From Dehalobacterium sp040766325 (GTDB taxonomy: Bacteria > Bacillota > Dehalobacteriia > Dehalobacteriales > Dehalobacteriaceae): a stretch of DNA of 64,000 nt. The stretch is from assembly GCA_040766325.1 (NCBI GenBank), contig JAXGQR010000013.1, positions 4,496 to 68,495 on the forward strand, given 5' to 3'. Of the stretch, positions 1 through 9,945 are shown piece by piece. The position numbers and the translations under genes are program-made. The notes under the pieces are model-generated. The model was not told where the DNA came from and did not search any database. It saw only the letters and a list, made by a program, of their open reading frames with translations. Position 1 is the stretch's first letter. Each line of letters begins with the position of its first letter.

Positions 1-1197
1 TGACAATGGATACTGCGCACCCCCTGTTGTTCCTGTCGTTATGGCACAGAAAAAAACGGTTACCATGGAACAAATCACCAAAACCGGGAAAACCTTGACG
101 GTGACAGCCACGCCGATCTTAAATGAAGATGGTAATGTAAAAATGATTGTAATGAACAGTCGGGATATTTCCGGTATTATTCAACTAAAAAATAACTTAA
201 AGAGAAGCCAAAAAATCAGCGCTCAGTATAAAAAGGCACTAATTCATTATCAAACAAAAGAACGGTACCGTAATATTATTGCAGACAGCATATCAATGCA
301 AGAATGCCTTTCTTTGGCAAGCCGGATAGCTAAATTTGATGCAACAGTCTTATTGTTGGGAGAAAGCGGCGTGGGTAAGAATCTTCTTGCCCGATATATT
401 CATAATAACAGCAGTCGGAAGGATGGACCCTTCATCACCATTAACTGTGCTTCCATTCCCGAAAATCTTTTGGAAACGGAAATGTTTGGCTATGTAAAAG
501 GAGCTTTCAGCGGAGCAAATCGGGAAGGCAAACCAGGATTGGCAACGCTGGCGGACAAAGGAACACTTTTCCTGGATGAAGTTGGGGAACTTCCCTAGTC
601 TCCAATCAAAGATACTTCAGTTAGTACAAGATCATAGTTTTATTCCCATCGGTGCATCCAAGGAGGTAGTTATTGATTTTCGTATTATTGCAGCTACAAA
701 CCGTGATCTGAAGGAATGTGTTCAAAAGGAAACCTTCCGTAACGACTTGTATTACCGATTAGAAACAATTAAAATCGAAATTTCTTCATTGAGAAATCGG
801 CAGGAGGATATCCCATGTCTTATCGACTATTTCATGGAGAAATATAATAATAAGTATAAAACTGGTGTATACATCTCTCCTGTAGTGATTGAACATTTAA
901 AAATACGAATGGCCGGAATATTCGTGAATTAGAAAATTTGATTGAACGTCTTGTCCTGATTAATGATAGTTCGGAGATTAAAACGACAGACTTACCTCAA
1001 GAAATATTGAGGCTCTGCTACTTCTCAGGATATAACAACGAATATATCTGAGGATATTCCATTGTTGCCTTCAAAAGCTCAGGAAATTAAAACTCGAAGC
1101 GTATAAAAGTCTTAAAAGTACTTATAAAGTAGCGAAAATGATGAATGTCAGTCAGAGCAAGGTTGCCCGCATCGTAAAAAAATACAGAAGTCAATAA
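1..1197 (+). pseudogene. sigma-54-dependent PAS/AAA+/HTH activator, 5'-truncated and frameshifted
   Basis: This is a bacterial enhancer-binding protein that would activate RNA polymerase-sigma54. The reading frame is open from the window edge, so the N-terminus is missing. A PAS-like end is followed by an AAA+ domain with Walker A GESGVGKN, the sigma-54 contact loop GAFSGA, the Walker B-like FLDEVGE and the AATNRDL motif. The frame breaks near 596 after GELP, again near 905 (after EHLKIR, before the NIRELENLIERL segment) and near 1010-1090. The C-terminal helix-turn-helix (KMMNVSQSKVARIVKK) is still readable and ends at TAA 1195-1197. At least three lesions point to a real pseudogene, although sequencing error could account for some. 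The target genes are unknown; these proteins often control adjacent catabolic genes. Confidence 0.8.
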
Positions 1198-1356
1198 GTT
1201 ACTGCATCTCTCCTGTTCCTTTTTTTGTTTAAACATGGATTCGAATGTGGATAACTCCAAACCTGTGGGTAACTTATTTTTCCCATAAAGCAGGTAATTT
1301 CCGTTGTTGAATTTTATCGTTCTTCGTTAGTAACCCAACGTATTTAAAATTTAAAG

Positions 1357-2229
1357 TGTACCCCATGTCAAGGACAATTTGGGTTTTTGTTATTCCAATC
1401 AAGTAGGTATTTATGTTATACTAACCGTGCTTTACCACAAGGGAGGATAGGGCAACGCTGAGGAGCGACCCGAGCGCCAGCGGTACCTTTAAGGGAATAA
1501 GTATCGAGAAGCCAGGTTGTAACGTAAGAAAGATCTGTGATCCACAATTTAAAGATGCTAGGCCAGTCATTGCTTACAAGAGTGAGGATTCCACCAGAAT
1601 AGTGTAACCGCAAAAAAGTATATCGTCTCTGTAAAGAACTCAATATTCTTCGCCCTCAAAAAGAGATCCGCAATAAGCATCCCAAGCGTTTAGCAAAACA
1701 AGCTGAAATAGACAGCAAATCAACTTTGGCAAATGGATTTATGGCTATATAACGGGAACAGATTCATTCTTTTTTCAATTATCTCTAATAGATGTTTATG
1801 ACCGCTCTGTAATTGACTCTGTTTATGGTAATCCTGCAAAGCAAAAGATGCAGCAAGAATACTGAAAAATTCATTAAATAAAAGAGGTATGGGTAAAGGA
1901 ATGAACTTGCCCATAATAAGAACTGCCCACAACTTACCTCTAACCTCTTTAAAGAAACTGTAGAGAAGATAGGCATAACCCATGAAAGAATTCCTGTAAG
2001 AACACCAAATATGATTGCGCATATAGAATCCTTCCACTCAATTTTAGAAAGCGAGTGCTATAGTCAAAACGAATTTAACAAGCTTTATGGAGGTTTATTC
2101 CGTAGTATCCGAATACATGAAGTACTATAACGAACGCAGAAGGCATGGCAGCATTAAATATATGGCTCCTAATGAGTTATAAAAGGCATTTATGAATGAT
2201 GCCATAAAGATCGAATCCTTCAGTGCATG
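1357..2229 (+). mobile_element. IS3-family (IS150-like) insertion sequence remnant
   Basis: A candidate left terminal repeat starts at 1357 (TGTACCCCATGTCAAGGACA). After it come degenerate pieces of an IS3-family OrfB integrase in several frames: VYRLCKELNILRPQ near 1615-1655, a FFQLSLIDVYDRSVID segment near 1770-1820, and IESFHSILESECY then YNERRRHGSIKYMAP near 2025-2170. The last two are typical of the DDE C-terminus, including the Glu region and the RxHGSI block. I could not find a matching right end, so the element is truncated as well as frameshifted. Confidence 0.75.
1480..2229 (+). pseudogene. IS3-family transposase OrfB, multiply frameshifted
   Basis: Fragments of an rve-type DDE integrase lie in at least three frames, with stops between them. 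The catalytic core is not continuous and several blocks are short, so no active transposase can be made. The final segment ends at a TGA at 2227-2229 just before the unexplained hairpin region. The best match is the IS150 subgroup of IS3, judged from the KELNIL and LIDVYDRSVID blocks. Confidence 0.7.
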
Positions 2230-2296
2230 ATTGCCTTCAAGAGCTAAATTGCGGTGGAAGAAGGATAAAAAGTACACTAAGGTTTGGCTATGCGAA

Positions 2297-2402
2297 CCAT
2301 TGACATGGAGAGATGGTCATGGTAACCTAGCCCGCCGGTATGCCCTCAATAGGCATGCCCCTAGGGCATCAATCCATGACCATAGAGGCTCCGTGTCAAT
2401 GG
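2297..2402. repeat. large imperfect inverted repeat (hairpin), origin unknown
   Basis: The left arm at 2297-2322 pairs with the right arm at 2374-2402. CCATTGACA and ATGGTCATGG are complemented exactly, with a short asymmetric internal loop between them. Inside the loop a second pair, ATGCCCT (about 2340-2346) and AGGGCAT (2363-2369), nests within the first. It lies between the IS3 remnant and an ABC-ATPase fragment. It could be the end of a mobile element or a structured RNA; no known family was recognised. Confidence 0.55.
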
Positions 2403-2469
2403 AAACCGCGCAAGTCACCGAGAAAAAGTCTGATTACAAAATAAATACAAGGATATTGTCCTTAATTGA

Positions 2470-2766
2470 GGGGTTAAGCCGGTCCAAACCAGAATCTTAA
2501 TGGAACAGGAAATCAGCCGGATCTGGGAGGAAGAAAAAAGAACCATCTGTTTTGTTACCAATAATATTGATGAAGCGATTTTTCTGGGGGATCGAGTCAT
2601 CTCTTTAGACGGTAAGCTACCCGGTCGTATGAACAGAAGTTATGATGTTAATTTACCCCGGCTCCAGAGAATTTATGACCTGGAGTTTCTAAAATTAAGA
2701 CAACAAATTACAGATGAAACTGAATTATTTTATAGCAAGGTATATAAGAAAGAAACTGGGATATGA
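2470..2766 (+). pseudogene. ABC transporter ATPase C-terminal fragment (nitrate/sulfonate/taurine type)
   Basis: About 98 codons survive of an ATPase that would energise import of an oxyanion, sulfonate or similar substrate. The frame reads VQTRILMEQEISRIW, then the switch region CFVTNNIDEAIFLGDRVISL, in which an N replaces the more usual TH of the H-loop (T-H-D/N). A C-terminal tail typical of the SsuB/TauB/NrtD group follows. Walker A, the signature motif and Walker B are absent; the frame meets a TGA at 2467-2469. No permease or binding-protein gene is adjacent. It is a remnant left beside the IS3 debris. Confidence 0.7.
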
Positions 2767-3000
2767 CACAGAGTTAATTTGTTTTATCTGGTGATTTTCA
2801 TATTATTTCAAGGTAATCTTAGCATATCTACTTTTAAGGCGTGCCTAATGGTACGTCCTTTTTTTGATTTTTGAGATGACAGTTCTGACATTCTGTCTAT
2901 TTTACGCAATTAACCTCTTAACAGGAGTGCTTAATGTAACGAAAGATTAATTAACGTATAATTATGATAACAAAAACCAAAAGATTAAAAGGATGTGATA

Positions 3001-3045
3001 ATGAAAAAATTATACCTATTAAACTTATTTAAATATAAAAGATGA
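3001..3045 (+). CDS. possible 14-codon leader peptide upstream of the permease gene
   Basis: An ATG at 3001 preceded by AAAAGGATGTGATA opens a short frame, MKKLYLLNLFKYKR, ending at TGA 3043-3045. This is 17 bases before the permease start. The peptide is rich in Leu (4), Lys (4) and Tyr (2). A TATAAT box sits at 2957-2962, 38 bases upstream. The layout resembles a translated leader, but no terminator/antiterminator pair was seen and chance is possible. Confidence 0.3.
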   Translation: MKKLYLLNLFKYKR

Positions 3046-3062
3046 CTAGGAGAGGAGTTTTA

Positions 3063-4511
3063 ATGGACAAAAGAGTACAATTAGAACGAAATTTAAAACC
3101 ATCAAATGTTTGGGCGTTGGCTTTGGGTAGCATCATTGGTTTTGGTTGTTTTGTTTTACCCGGTGATTGGATGACAATGGCAGGTCCTTTGGGTGCAGCT
3201 ATCGGCCTGGCTTTAGGGGGACTTTTGATGATGGTCATAGGCAATAGCTATGGTTTTATGGTTAAAACTATACCTGTGGCTGGGGGAGAGTTTGCTTATT
3301 CCTACAGTACATTTGGAAGTATATCATGCCTATTTTTGCGGTTGGCTACTGGCCTTAGGTATTTCTCCATAGTGCCTCTTAATGCAACGGCGATTCCTAT
3401 TTTAGGACAGTTTGTTTTACCTGAGATCTTCAGTCAGTATTATTTATATTCTCGCCGGTTGGGATGTTCATTTGGCAGATGTTGCAGTAGCCACTGTTAC
3501 AATTTTGTTCTTCGGTTATATGAATTATCGTGGGGCCGATGTGGTTCGGCAAGTTCCAATTGGCAATGGTGGTAATCTTAGTGAGTGCAGTCTTTTTATT
3601 AGCCGGTGGAGCAGTGATATCACCCAGTGCCACCTTTAGCAATATGCAGCCCCTTTTTGCTCCCGGAAATAGTGCAATTGCTGGGATCCTTTCCATTGTT
3701 GCTATTTCTCCCTGGTTATTTGTTGGCTTTGATACCATTCCTCAAGCGGCAGAAGAATTTAATTTTTCCCCCAAGCAGGGACGTAATCTTATCTTTTTTG
3801 CTATCTTTTTTGGTGCTATTATGTATGTCATAGTAACCTTATCGACAGCCCTTTGCTCATCCATGGCAGGAATTATTAGCTGCAAGCCCTGTGTGGGCTA
3901 CAGGTCAAGCTATGACTGATATGATAGGTCCCATTGGATTGGCTATTTTGGTAGCAGGGGTATTAATGGGTATTTTCACTGGTATTAATGGGTTTTTCAT
4001 GGCTTCCAGCAGATTGTTATTTGGGATGTCTCGGGCCAAAATTTTGCCCTCCTGGTTTTCCAAGCTTCATCCTAAGCATAATACGCCTTCCAATGCGGTA
4101 CTCTTTGTTATGGTAATGGCCTTAATCGCTCCTTGGTTTGGCCGTGCGGTAATATCCTGGATTGTGGATATGTGTGCTGTGGGCACTGCCGTTGGTTATG
4201 GATACACTTCTTATTCAGCTTATATCTTAAGTGGAAAGCCAGGATATGAGGCGGATAGAAAGGGACGATTTTTATATTTATTTGGCACATTAGCTTCATT
4301 GACATTTCTCGTTCTTTTATTGGTACCGGGTATGCCGGCCTTTTTATCCATGCCATCTTGGATTGCTTTAGGGGTATGGTTGGGTCTTGGCGCCATCTTC
4401 TACTTGGTTAAAGTAGGAGAGTACAAGAAAATTCCCCAAGGAGAATTAGATCACCTGATTCTTGGTGAAAATGCCCTGGTGATACGGGGAAATTTTAATA
4501 GTAAGGCCTAA
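3063..4511 (+). pseudogene. APC-family amino acid permease, frameshifted
   Basis: This is a membrane transporter of the amino acid-polyamine-organocation superfamily, about 480 residues when frames are joined. It starts at ATG 3063 after AGGAGAGGAG. The N-terminus has the family glycine-rich first helix (ALGSIIGFGCFVLPGDW). Later segments in other frames include VDRLDT-like blocks (WLFVGFDTIPQAAEEF) and a typical C-terminal half from about 3890 with at least four hydrophobic segments. Frame breaks fall near 3440, 3555 and 3890. With three lesions it is either inactive or poorly base-called. Substrate cannot be told from sequence. It is followed by a hairpin at 4558-4620. Confidence 0.8.
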
Positions 4512-4557
4512 TGGTAGCATTTTATTTGTAATAAAAATGAAATAATCAAAAGGATAT

Positions 4558-4620
4558 GAAGAAAGACGTTTCTGGCATTAGTTTAGGTTTTACTCCAAGC
4601 GATGCCGGGAACGTTTCTTC
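4558..4620. terminator. long hairpin after the permease gene
   Basis: Arms at 4558-4578 and 4602-4620 pair over about 19 positions with a 2-base bulge and G-U pairs (GAAGAAA/TTTCTTC, CGTT/AACG, GGCAT/ATGCC). No T-run follows, so the hairpin may act as a processing or stabilising element rather than an intrinsic terminator. Confidence 0.4.
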
Positions 4621-4734
4621 AGCATATAGGTTCTTATCTACATATAAAAAGTTACTTATAAAGAAGTATCAGAAAAAGGGAATTAAAAAGTCTGGTCGAA
4701 TTATTAATTCAAAGGACAAATAAGGAGTGAAAAG

Positions 4735-6258
4735 ATGGATTATATCAAGGACTATATCAAAGTGCGAAATTTCATTAACGGTGCTTGGGTAGAAGAAACG
4801 GGTGCAGAACAAATGAAGATTTTTAATCCTTCTACCGGACAAGCAATCGGAGAAGTGCCCTGCACAAGTCAGGATAGGGTACAGGAAGCTATTGATGCTG
4901 CCCATACTGCCTATCAAAGCTGGCGTAAGGAATCTGTCCATAAGCGAGTTTCTTATTTATTTGAGCTGCGTAACAAAATGAAGGAATATGTGGAGGAATT
5001 GGCTACGATTATTGCCGTTGACCAGGCGAAACATATTGAGGATGCCCGAGGTGAAGTAAATCGGGTGATTCAAATTGTGGAGACAGCGTGTGCCATTCCC
5101 ATGCTGACCCGAGGTGAAAAGATCGAAATCGGCGGTGATATGGAAGGACAGGTGGTGCGAAAGCCCTTAGGAGTTATCGCCGGCATAGCCCCCTATAACT
5201 TTCCTGCTTTGATTTTCGGCTGGTTTATTCCCTATGCCATTGGCACTGGTAATACCATTGTTTATAAAGCCAGTGAACAATCACCATTGTTTATGCAAAG
5301 AATGATGGAAATATTTCAGGAAATTGGACTGCCCCCAGGGGTAGTAAACCTTGTGAACGGAGACTATACCGTGGGAGAGGCTTTAATGGCCAGTCCCAAA
5401 GTACAGGGAGTTTGTTTTGTCGGCTCCACTCCCGTAGGAAAGCGTATTTCCGAGGTTTGCGGCCGAGAAGGAAAAAGAGCAATGGTTTTAGCCGGTGCGA
5501 AAAACACCCTATTGGTGATGGAAGATGTGAAAATGGACGGTTTTATCGGTCAGTATCTTAATTCCTGTTATGGTGCTGCTGGGCAAAGATGTATGGCCGG
5601 GTCCGTAGTGGCTGCTGTACCGGAAATCTATGATCAGGTCAAAGAAGCCATGATCGCAGCGGCTCAAAAACTTAAGGTGGGGGATGCTACTGATCCCTGT
5701 GTTTATGTGGGACCGCTGATCTCTCAAAAACACCTGGATCGAGTTAGAAAATATGTGGAAATTGGGCTGCAAGAAGGGGCTAATCTAGCCTTGGACGGAA
5801 GAAATCCGGAGCTACCGGCTATAAATCAGGGAGGATATTTTATCGGTCCCACGATTTTGTCGGAAGTCACACCGGAAATGCGAGTAGCCCAAGAGGAAAT
5901 TTTCGGTCCTGTTGTTTCCCTGATGAAGGTGGAGAATTTAGACCATGCCTTAAAAGTAATGAACAATTCTCAATTTGGTAATGGGGGAGCAATTTTCACC
6001 CAAAATGGCTATTACACTCAGAAGTTTCTAGATGAGATTGAGGTAGGTATGGCCGGTGTTAATGTAGGGGTTCCGGCTCCGGTGCCCTATCTACCCTTTG
6101 GCGGAACCAAAAACTCTATTTTCGGTAGCGGCATAAAAGCTCAGGGGCAGGACGGGGTAGAGTTCTTCACCCAACGTAAGGTGTCCACCATAAAATATTT
6201 CCCGGAAGATAGCCATCAGAATACACAAAAAGAGGAAGTTAGCAAAAGTGCATTCTAA
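4735..6258 (+). CDS. mmsA: methylmalonate-semialdehyde dehydrogenase-like (CoA-acylating) aldehyde dehydrogenase
   Basis: This 507-residue NAD-dependent aldehyde dehydrogenase would oxidise methylmalonate or malonate semialdehyde to propionyl-CoA or acetyl-CoA. It starts at ATG 4735 after AAGGAGTG. The family N-terminal FINGAWVE, the PYNFPALIFGWFIPYAI block, the NAD-binding FVGSTPVGKRI and the catalytic Cys in GAAGQRCMAGS near residue 288 are all present, as is EEIFGPVVSLM near residue 390. GAAGQRCM and the C-terminal PFGGTKNSIFG favour the MmsA/IolA branch over other ALDHs. It stands alone between the broken permease and yraN. No inositol or valine catabolic genes are nearby, so the substrate is uncertain. 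Confidence 0.85.
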   Translation: MDYIKDYIKVRNFINGAWVEETGAEQMKIFNPSTGQAIGEVPCTSQDRVQEAIDAAHTAYQSWRKESVHKRVSYLFELRNKMKEYVEELATIIAVDQAKHIEDARGEVNRVIQIVETACAIPMLTRGEKIEIGGDMEGQVVRKPLGVIAGIAPYNFPALIFGWFIPYAIGTGNTIVYKASEQSPLFMQRMMEIFQEIGLPPGVVNLVNGDYTVGEALMASPKVQGVCFVGSTPVGKRISEVCGREGKRAMVLAGAKNTLLVMEDVKMDGFIGQYLNSCYGAAGQRCMAGSVVAAVPEIYDQVKEAMIAAAQKLKVGDATDPCVYVGPLISQKHLDRVRKYVEIGLQEGANLALDGRNPELPAINQGGYFIGPTILSEVTPEMRVAQEEIFGPVVSLMKVENLDHALKVMNNSQFGNGGAIFTQNGYYTQKFLDEIEVGMAGVNVGVPAPVPYLPFGGTKNSIFGSGIKAQGQDGVEFFTQRKVSTIKYFPEDSHQNTQKEEVSKSAF

Positions 6259-6312
6259 CTTAAAAAAAACTTACCAAGTAAAGAACTTGCGTCAACTAGG
6301 GAGGTGTTGGTC

Positions 6313-6675
6313 TTGGCTGATACCAGAAAGGCTACGGGAAAACATGGGGAGGATATAGCGACAGCAGAGCTAAAGCGTCGGGGCTATCACATTGTTACCC
6401 GAAATTTTCGCTGTCGCTTAGGGGAGATAGATATTATTGGAGAGCTGAAGGAGCGGCTCGTTTTCATTGAAGTGAAAACCCGTTCTTCTTTGGCATTTGG
6501 CCTCCCCCAGGAAACGGTGCATTATCGCAAGCAGGAAAAAATTAAAAAAGTTGCTCAATACTACCTTGCTAAAACCGGACAATTTCATCGAAATATTGGT
6601 TTTTGCGTGGTAGCGGTACAATTGGATCAGGAAGGTAAGTTCAAAAAAATAGAAGTTATTGAAGATGCCTTCTAA
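6313..6675 (+). CDS. yraN: YraN/UPF0102 family nuclease-fold protein
   Basis: A small protein of about 120 residues with a restriction-endonuclease-like fold. The motif order RNFRCRLGEIDIIG, then FIEVKTRS is the family hallmark; the Asp of GEIDII and the E-V-K of IEVKTR match the PD-(D/E)xK nuclease core. The start is placed at TTG 6313 because AGGGAGGTG lies at 6298-6306; a GTG at 6304 would overlap that site. Its function is not firmly established, though it travels with comM and dprA in Firmicutes, as in this window. A terminator-like hairpin follows. Confidence 0.85.
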   Translation: MADTRKATGKHGEDIATAELKRRGYHIVTRNFRCRLGEIDIIGELKERLVFIEVKTRSSLAFGLPQETVHYRKQEKIKKVAQYYLAKTGQFHRNIGFCVVAVQLDQEGKFKKIEVIEDAF

Positions 6676-6708
6676 TCGTTAATCATGAAAACTGTGAAGA
6701 ATCAAGCG

Positions 6709-6741
6709 TACGAAACAGATTGTTTCGTAATCGTCATTTTT
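6709..6741 (+). terminator. intrinsic terminator after yraN
   Basis: A perfect 9-base stem (TACGAAACA / TGTTTCGTA, 3-base loop) is followed within a few bases by a T-run near 6737-6742. Confidence 0.5.
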
Positions 6742-6761
6742 TGTAATTGGAGGAAGAAGAA

Positions 6762-8151
6762 ATGGAACATTCCCTAGGTACAATTTTACCCTTATTTTCA
6801 GCGATTCCTTTTGTCGGTATGTTATTATCTATTGCCCTTGGGCCTGTAATTATACCTAATATCTGGCATCATCATTTCGGTAAAATTTCAGCCGGCTGGG
6901 CCGCATTAATGGCTATTCCCTTGGTAATCTTTTACCAGGGAGAAGGAATATATGAAATTCTTCATGTCCTGATTGCCGACTACATTCCCTTTATTGTACT
7001 TTTAGGTGCCCTCTTTACCGTAGGTGGCGGCATTTTGGTACGTACTTCCCTTAAAGGAACCACGGCAGTCAATGCCGGTTTTCTTATGATTGGCTCGTTA
7101 CTGGCCTCCTGGATGGGGACCACCGGCGCCGCCTCACTGCTCATTCGCCCCTTTCTTAGGGTGAACAAGCATCGTAAATATAAAGCCTTTATGGTCGTAT
7201 TCTTTATTTTTATGGTTGCTAATGTCGGAGGTTCTCTCACTCCCTTAGGAGATCCGCCTTTATTCCTGGGTTTTCTTCATGGCGTGCCCTTTTTCTGGAC
7301 TCTGCGTTTGATTGGTCCGATGATGGTGGTGCTAATCTCCTTGCTTGTGCTCTACATTATCTTTGATAAATTTTATCTCAGGAAAGAGGCCAAGGAAAAA
7401 ACCGGATCCCAGTCTCCGCTGTCTTGTGAAGATGACTGCGCAGTGCTTCCGTCTAACGGTAAAAAAATACAAATCCTTGGTACCCAAAATTTTATTCTTC
7501 TGGCTACCATTATTGGTATCATCATCTTTAGCGGCAGTGTGAAAATGAGTGAGGTCAACATTTTAGGTGTACATCGAGGTATTCAGGATATTATTCGGGA
7601 TCTTGTTTTGGTCGCCATTATCTTTATCTCTATGAAAATCACACCGAAAGCGCTGCGCACGGAAAACGAATATTCTTTGGGGCCCCATATTGGAAGTAGC
7701 TTATCTTTTCTTCGGCATTTTTATCACCATGGCTCCCGTGCTCGCGATATTAAAGGCAGGAGAGGCCGGTGCCCTAGGTTTCATCACCGCTGCTGTAAAA
7801 GAGCCGGCGCAATATTTTTGGATTACGGGATCCCTGTCCAGTTTCCTGGATAATGCACCTACCTATCTGACCTTTTTCAGTACGGCTTTAGGTCAATTCT
7901 ACCCCGGTATGGCTGAAGCTCCGGCAGCCGCTCTTCTTTGGGAAGAAAACCCCATATATCTCCTGGCCATTGCGGCCGGGTCCGTATTTTTCGGGGCCGT
8001 TACCTACATTGGTAATGCACCTAACTTTATGGTGCGTTCTATTGCCGAGGGTTGTGGCGTAAAAATGCCCAGTTTCTTCGGCTATATCGCCTATAGTGTT
8101 TGCATTCTGTTACCATTATTTGCTTTGGTCACCTTGCTATGCTTTCTCTAA
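6762..8151 (+). CDS. nhaD: NhaD-type Na+/H+ antiporter (one homopolymer frameshift)
   Basis: This is a polytopic ion transporter of the NhaD/ArsB-CitM superfamily, predicted to exchange sodium for protons across the membrane. It starts at ATG 6762 after TTGGAGGAAG. Many hydrophobic helices are visible, with the conserved GTTGAASLLIRPFL and NVGGSLTPLGDPPLFLGFL blocks and, in the C-terminal half, SSFLDNAPTYLTFF and YIGNAPNFMVRSIAE. The frame breaks near 7682 at TCTTTGG; removing one T restores YSWGPILEVAYLFFGIF without loss, so a sequencing slip is likely. It is separated by a bidirectional terminator from the convergent sensor kinase. Confidence 0.85.
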
Positions 8152-8170
8152 AGGCATATAAAAAAATAAA

Positions 8171-8211
8171 TTACAAAAAGCTTAGGACGGAGTGTCCTAA
8201 GCTTTTTGTAA
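8171..8211. terminator. bidirectional terminator
   Basis: A perfect 18-base stem at 8171-8188 and 8194-8211 around the loop GGAGT has A/T runs on both flanks. It lies between the convergent antiporter and histidine kinase genes and can serve both. Confidence 0.85.
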
Positions 8212-8281
8212 TTTCAGGTATTATTAAGTTGTTAAAGATTAGAATAATTAGTAACCAAGGTTTGTATTAAGTAAGCCAGGG

Positions 8282-9889
8282 TTATGGAGAGGTGAAAGTG
8301 GGGAAACGGACATAAAAGGTTGTCCCTTCTTTTCCGGTATCATAAGTAATGGTAGCATGATGCCGGGCGGCGACGCTGAAACAAACCGCCAGGCCTAGCC
8401 CTGTGCCCTCCGGTTTATTGGTTACAAAAGGAGTGCCTAGTTTTTCGATGATTTCAGGTGCGATTCCTTTTCCTTGATCCTTTATTTGCAAAACAACCTT
8501 TCTATTTTCTAAATAGGTACTGATCAGCAAATTTCTGCCTTTCTCCATGGCATCAAAACCGTTGCGGCAAAAATTCAGGAGCAGCTGTTTGATCTGGGCT
8601 TCATCCAGGAGTATTTCTGGTATTGGATTTAGCTCAAAGGTGACATCGTGTTCCGTCATGGCAGCATCAGATTGAATGAGTGGCACAAGAGATGAAATAA
8701 CCTCATTAAGTTGTCTTGTGGTCAAGCTCGTGGTTTTGTCTTTGGCCAGAGAAAGATAAACAGTGATGATACTATTGGCTCTTTCAAGCTCATCAATCAT
8801 CAAACCCACATGGTTGTGAAGGGTAGCTGCATCTTTTTCAATTTGATAAAGCTGCAAAAACCCCTTCACGGTAGAAATGGGATTCCTGATTTCATGAGCG
8901 ATGCCTGCTGCCATTTCTCCCACCAGATTCAATTTTTCCATTCGGGCTATTTCCATGCGGAATTGCTTTTGTTCTGTTTGATCCAGGATTAGGCCCAGAA
9001 TACCGTTGAATTGCTCATCAAGGGGATATAACTCTACCTTATTAACGATAACATCACGCAAGGAACCCGCCTGATTGGTGAGCTTGTATTCCAATGAGGG
9101 CGTATCCAAGGAAGATCGTACGTTTCTTTTTAATGATGAAAATTCCAGAGCAAAGGGAAAAGGAAATACATCCCAAATGGTTTTATACAGAACTTCCTGC
9201 TTTTTAATACCAAAAAAATCTTCGAAACTTTTATTACAAATGGTAAATTGAAGATTAACATTCGTTTGAAAAATAGGATGTGGAATGGTGTCGATGATGT
9301 TTTGGAGAAAAGCGAGCTGCTCTTCCTGTTTTTTTTCTATCTGTTTTCGATAGATGATTTCCTCTTCCAGGTGGTTTCTAATTTCGTATTGGGTTTCTGC
9401 CATATGGCCCAAAAGCCAGGCTAATAGGATAATTATACTGGCAAGGATAATATCGGCGTCAAGGTTAACAAAGTTATGGAGATAGCTAAGATAAAAATTG
9501 ATGCTGGTGATGAGGATGGCAGAAAGAAAAGCCATTATTAAACCATATTTTAAGGAAAGGACAATCACAGGCATGATGATAATCAGTTTGAAAAGGTATT
9601 GGTGTCCTCCTTGTAAAAAATAAAAAACGATTGCTAAATAAATAAGGAAAACGATAAGTTCAATTAGCCAGGCATAATTATAACCCCTAGATTTGATCAG
9701 AGGGATGTAGATGAAAACTATACTGGATATGAGGATGGTGCTCATTAGAATAACGATTTCCAGGAAATTGTTAAACGAGGCTTGGCGGATATTTAAAACA
9801 AATATGCCCGCTAAAAAAATAAAAACGACCTGACAAATTGTGATGTATTTGTTTATTTTTTCATCTTGAAAATTTTGTATCAGCTTCAT
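8282..9889 (-). CDS. membrane PAS-domain sensor histidine kinase (KinB/sporulation-kinase-like)
   Basis: This is a two-component sensor of about 535 residues. The start is the ATG at 9889, five bases after GGAGG; an upstream TTG is less likely. The first 170 residues hold about six hydrophobic segments without a large loop. A PAS domain follows (IIDTIPHPIFQTN onward), then the HisKA box GEMAAGIAHEIRNPISTVKGF with the phosphorylated His near residue 345, then the ATPase with NFCRNGFDAME, DQGKGI and GTGLGLAVCFS. The AHEIRNP/LTTVKGFLQL style matches sporulation and Spo0A-phosphorelay kinases. No response regulator is adjacent, which fits an orphan kinase feeding a phosphorelay. The signal sensed is unknown. 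Confidence 0.85.
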   Translation of the reverse strand: MKLIQNFQDEKINKYITICQVVFIFLAGIFVLNIRQASFNNFLEIVILMSTILISSIVFIYIPLIKSRGYNYAWLIELIVFLIYLAIVFYFLQGGHQYLFKLIIIMPVIVLSLKYGLIMAFLSAILITSINFYLSYLHNFVNLDADIILASIIILLAWLLGHMAETQYEIRNHLEEEIIYRKQIEKKQEEQLAFLQNIIDTIPHPIFQTNVNLQFTICNKSFEDFFGIKKQEVLYKTIWDVFPFPFALEFSSLKRNVRSSLDTPSLEYKLTNQAGSLRDVIVNKVELYPLDEQFNGILGLILDQTEQKQFRMEIARMEKLNLVGEMAAGIAHEIRNPISTVKGFLQLYQIEKDAATLHNHVGLMIDELERANSIITVYLSLAKDKTTSLTTRQLNEVISSLVPLIQSDAAMTEHDVTFELNPIPEILLDEAQIKQLLLNFCRNGFDAMEKGRNLLISTYLENRKVVLQIKDQGKGIAPEIIEKLGTPFVTNKPEGTGLGLAVCFSVAARHHATITYDTGKEGTTFYVRFPTFTSP

Positions 9890-9945
9890 AATGTCCTCCA
9901 AAACTGTTTCCCCAAGCCTAAAGTTTAATGTTTATCGCTCTTGTC

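Noticed and set aside
2297..2402. The hairpin as an integron attC site
   Set aside because: The arms lack the paired R and L core sites (GTTRRRY and complement), and no integrase or cassette array is nearby.
2231..2500. 89-codon open frame on the plus strand
   Set aside because: It runs through the large hairpin, has no ribosome site or recognisable domain, and ends in the ABC-ATPase fragment; the coding potential is an accident of the repeat.
8711..8992. 93-codon open frame opposite the histidine kinase
   Set aside because: It lies fully inside the kinase coding region on the other strand and has no recognisable domain.
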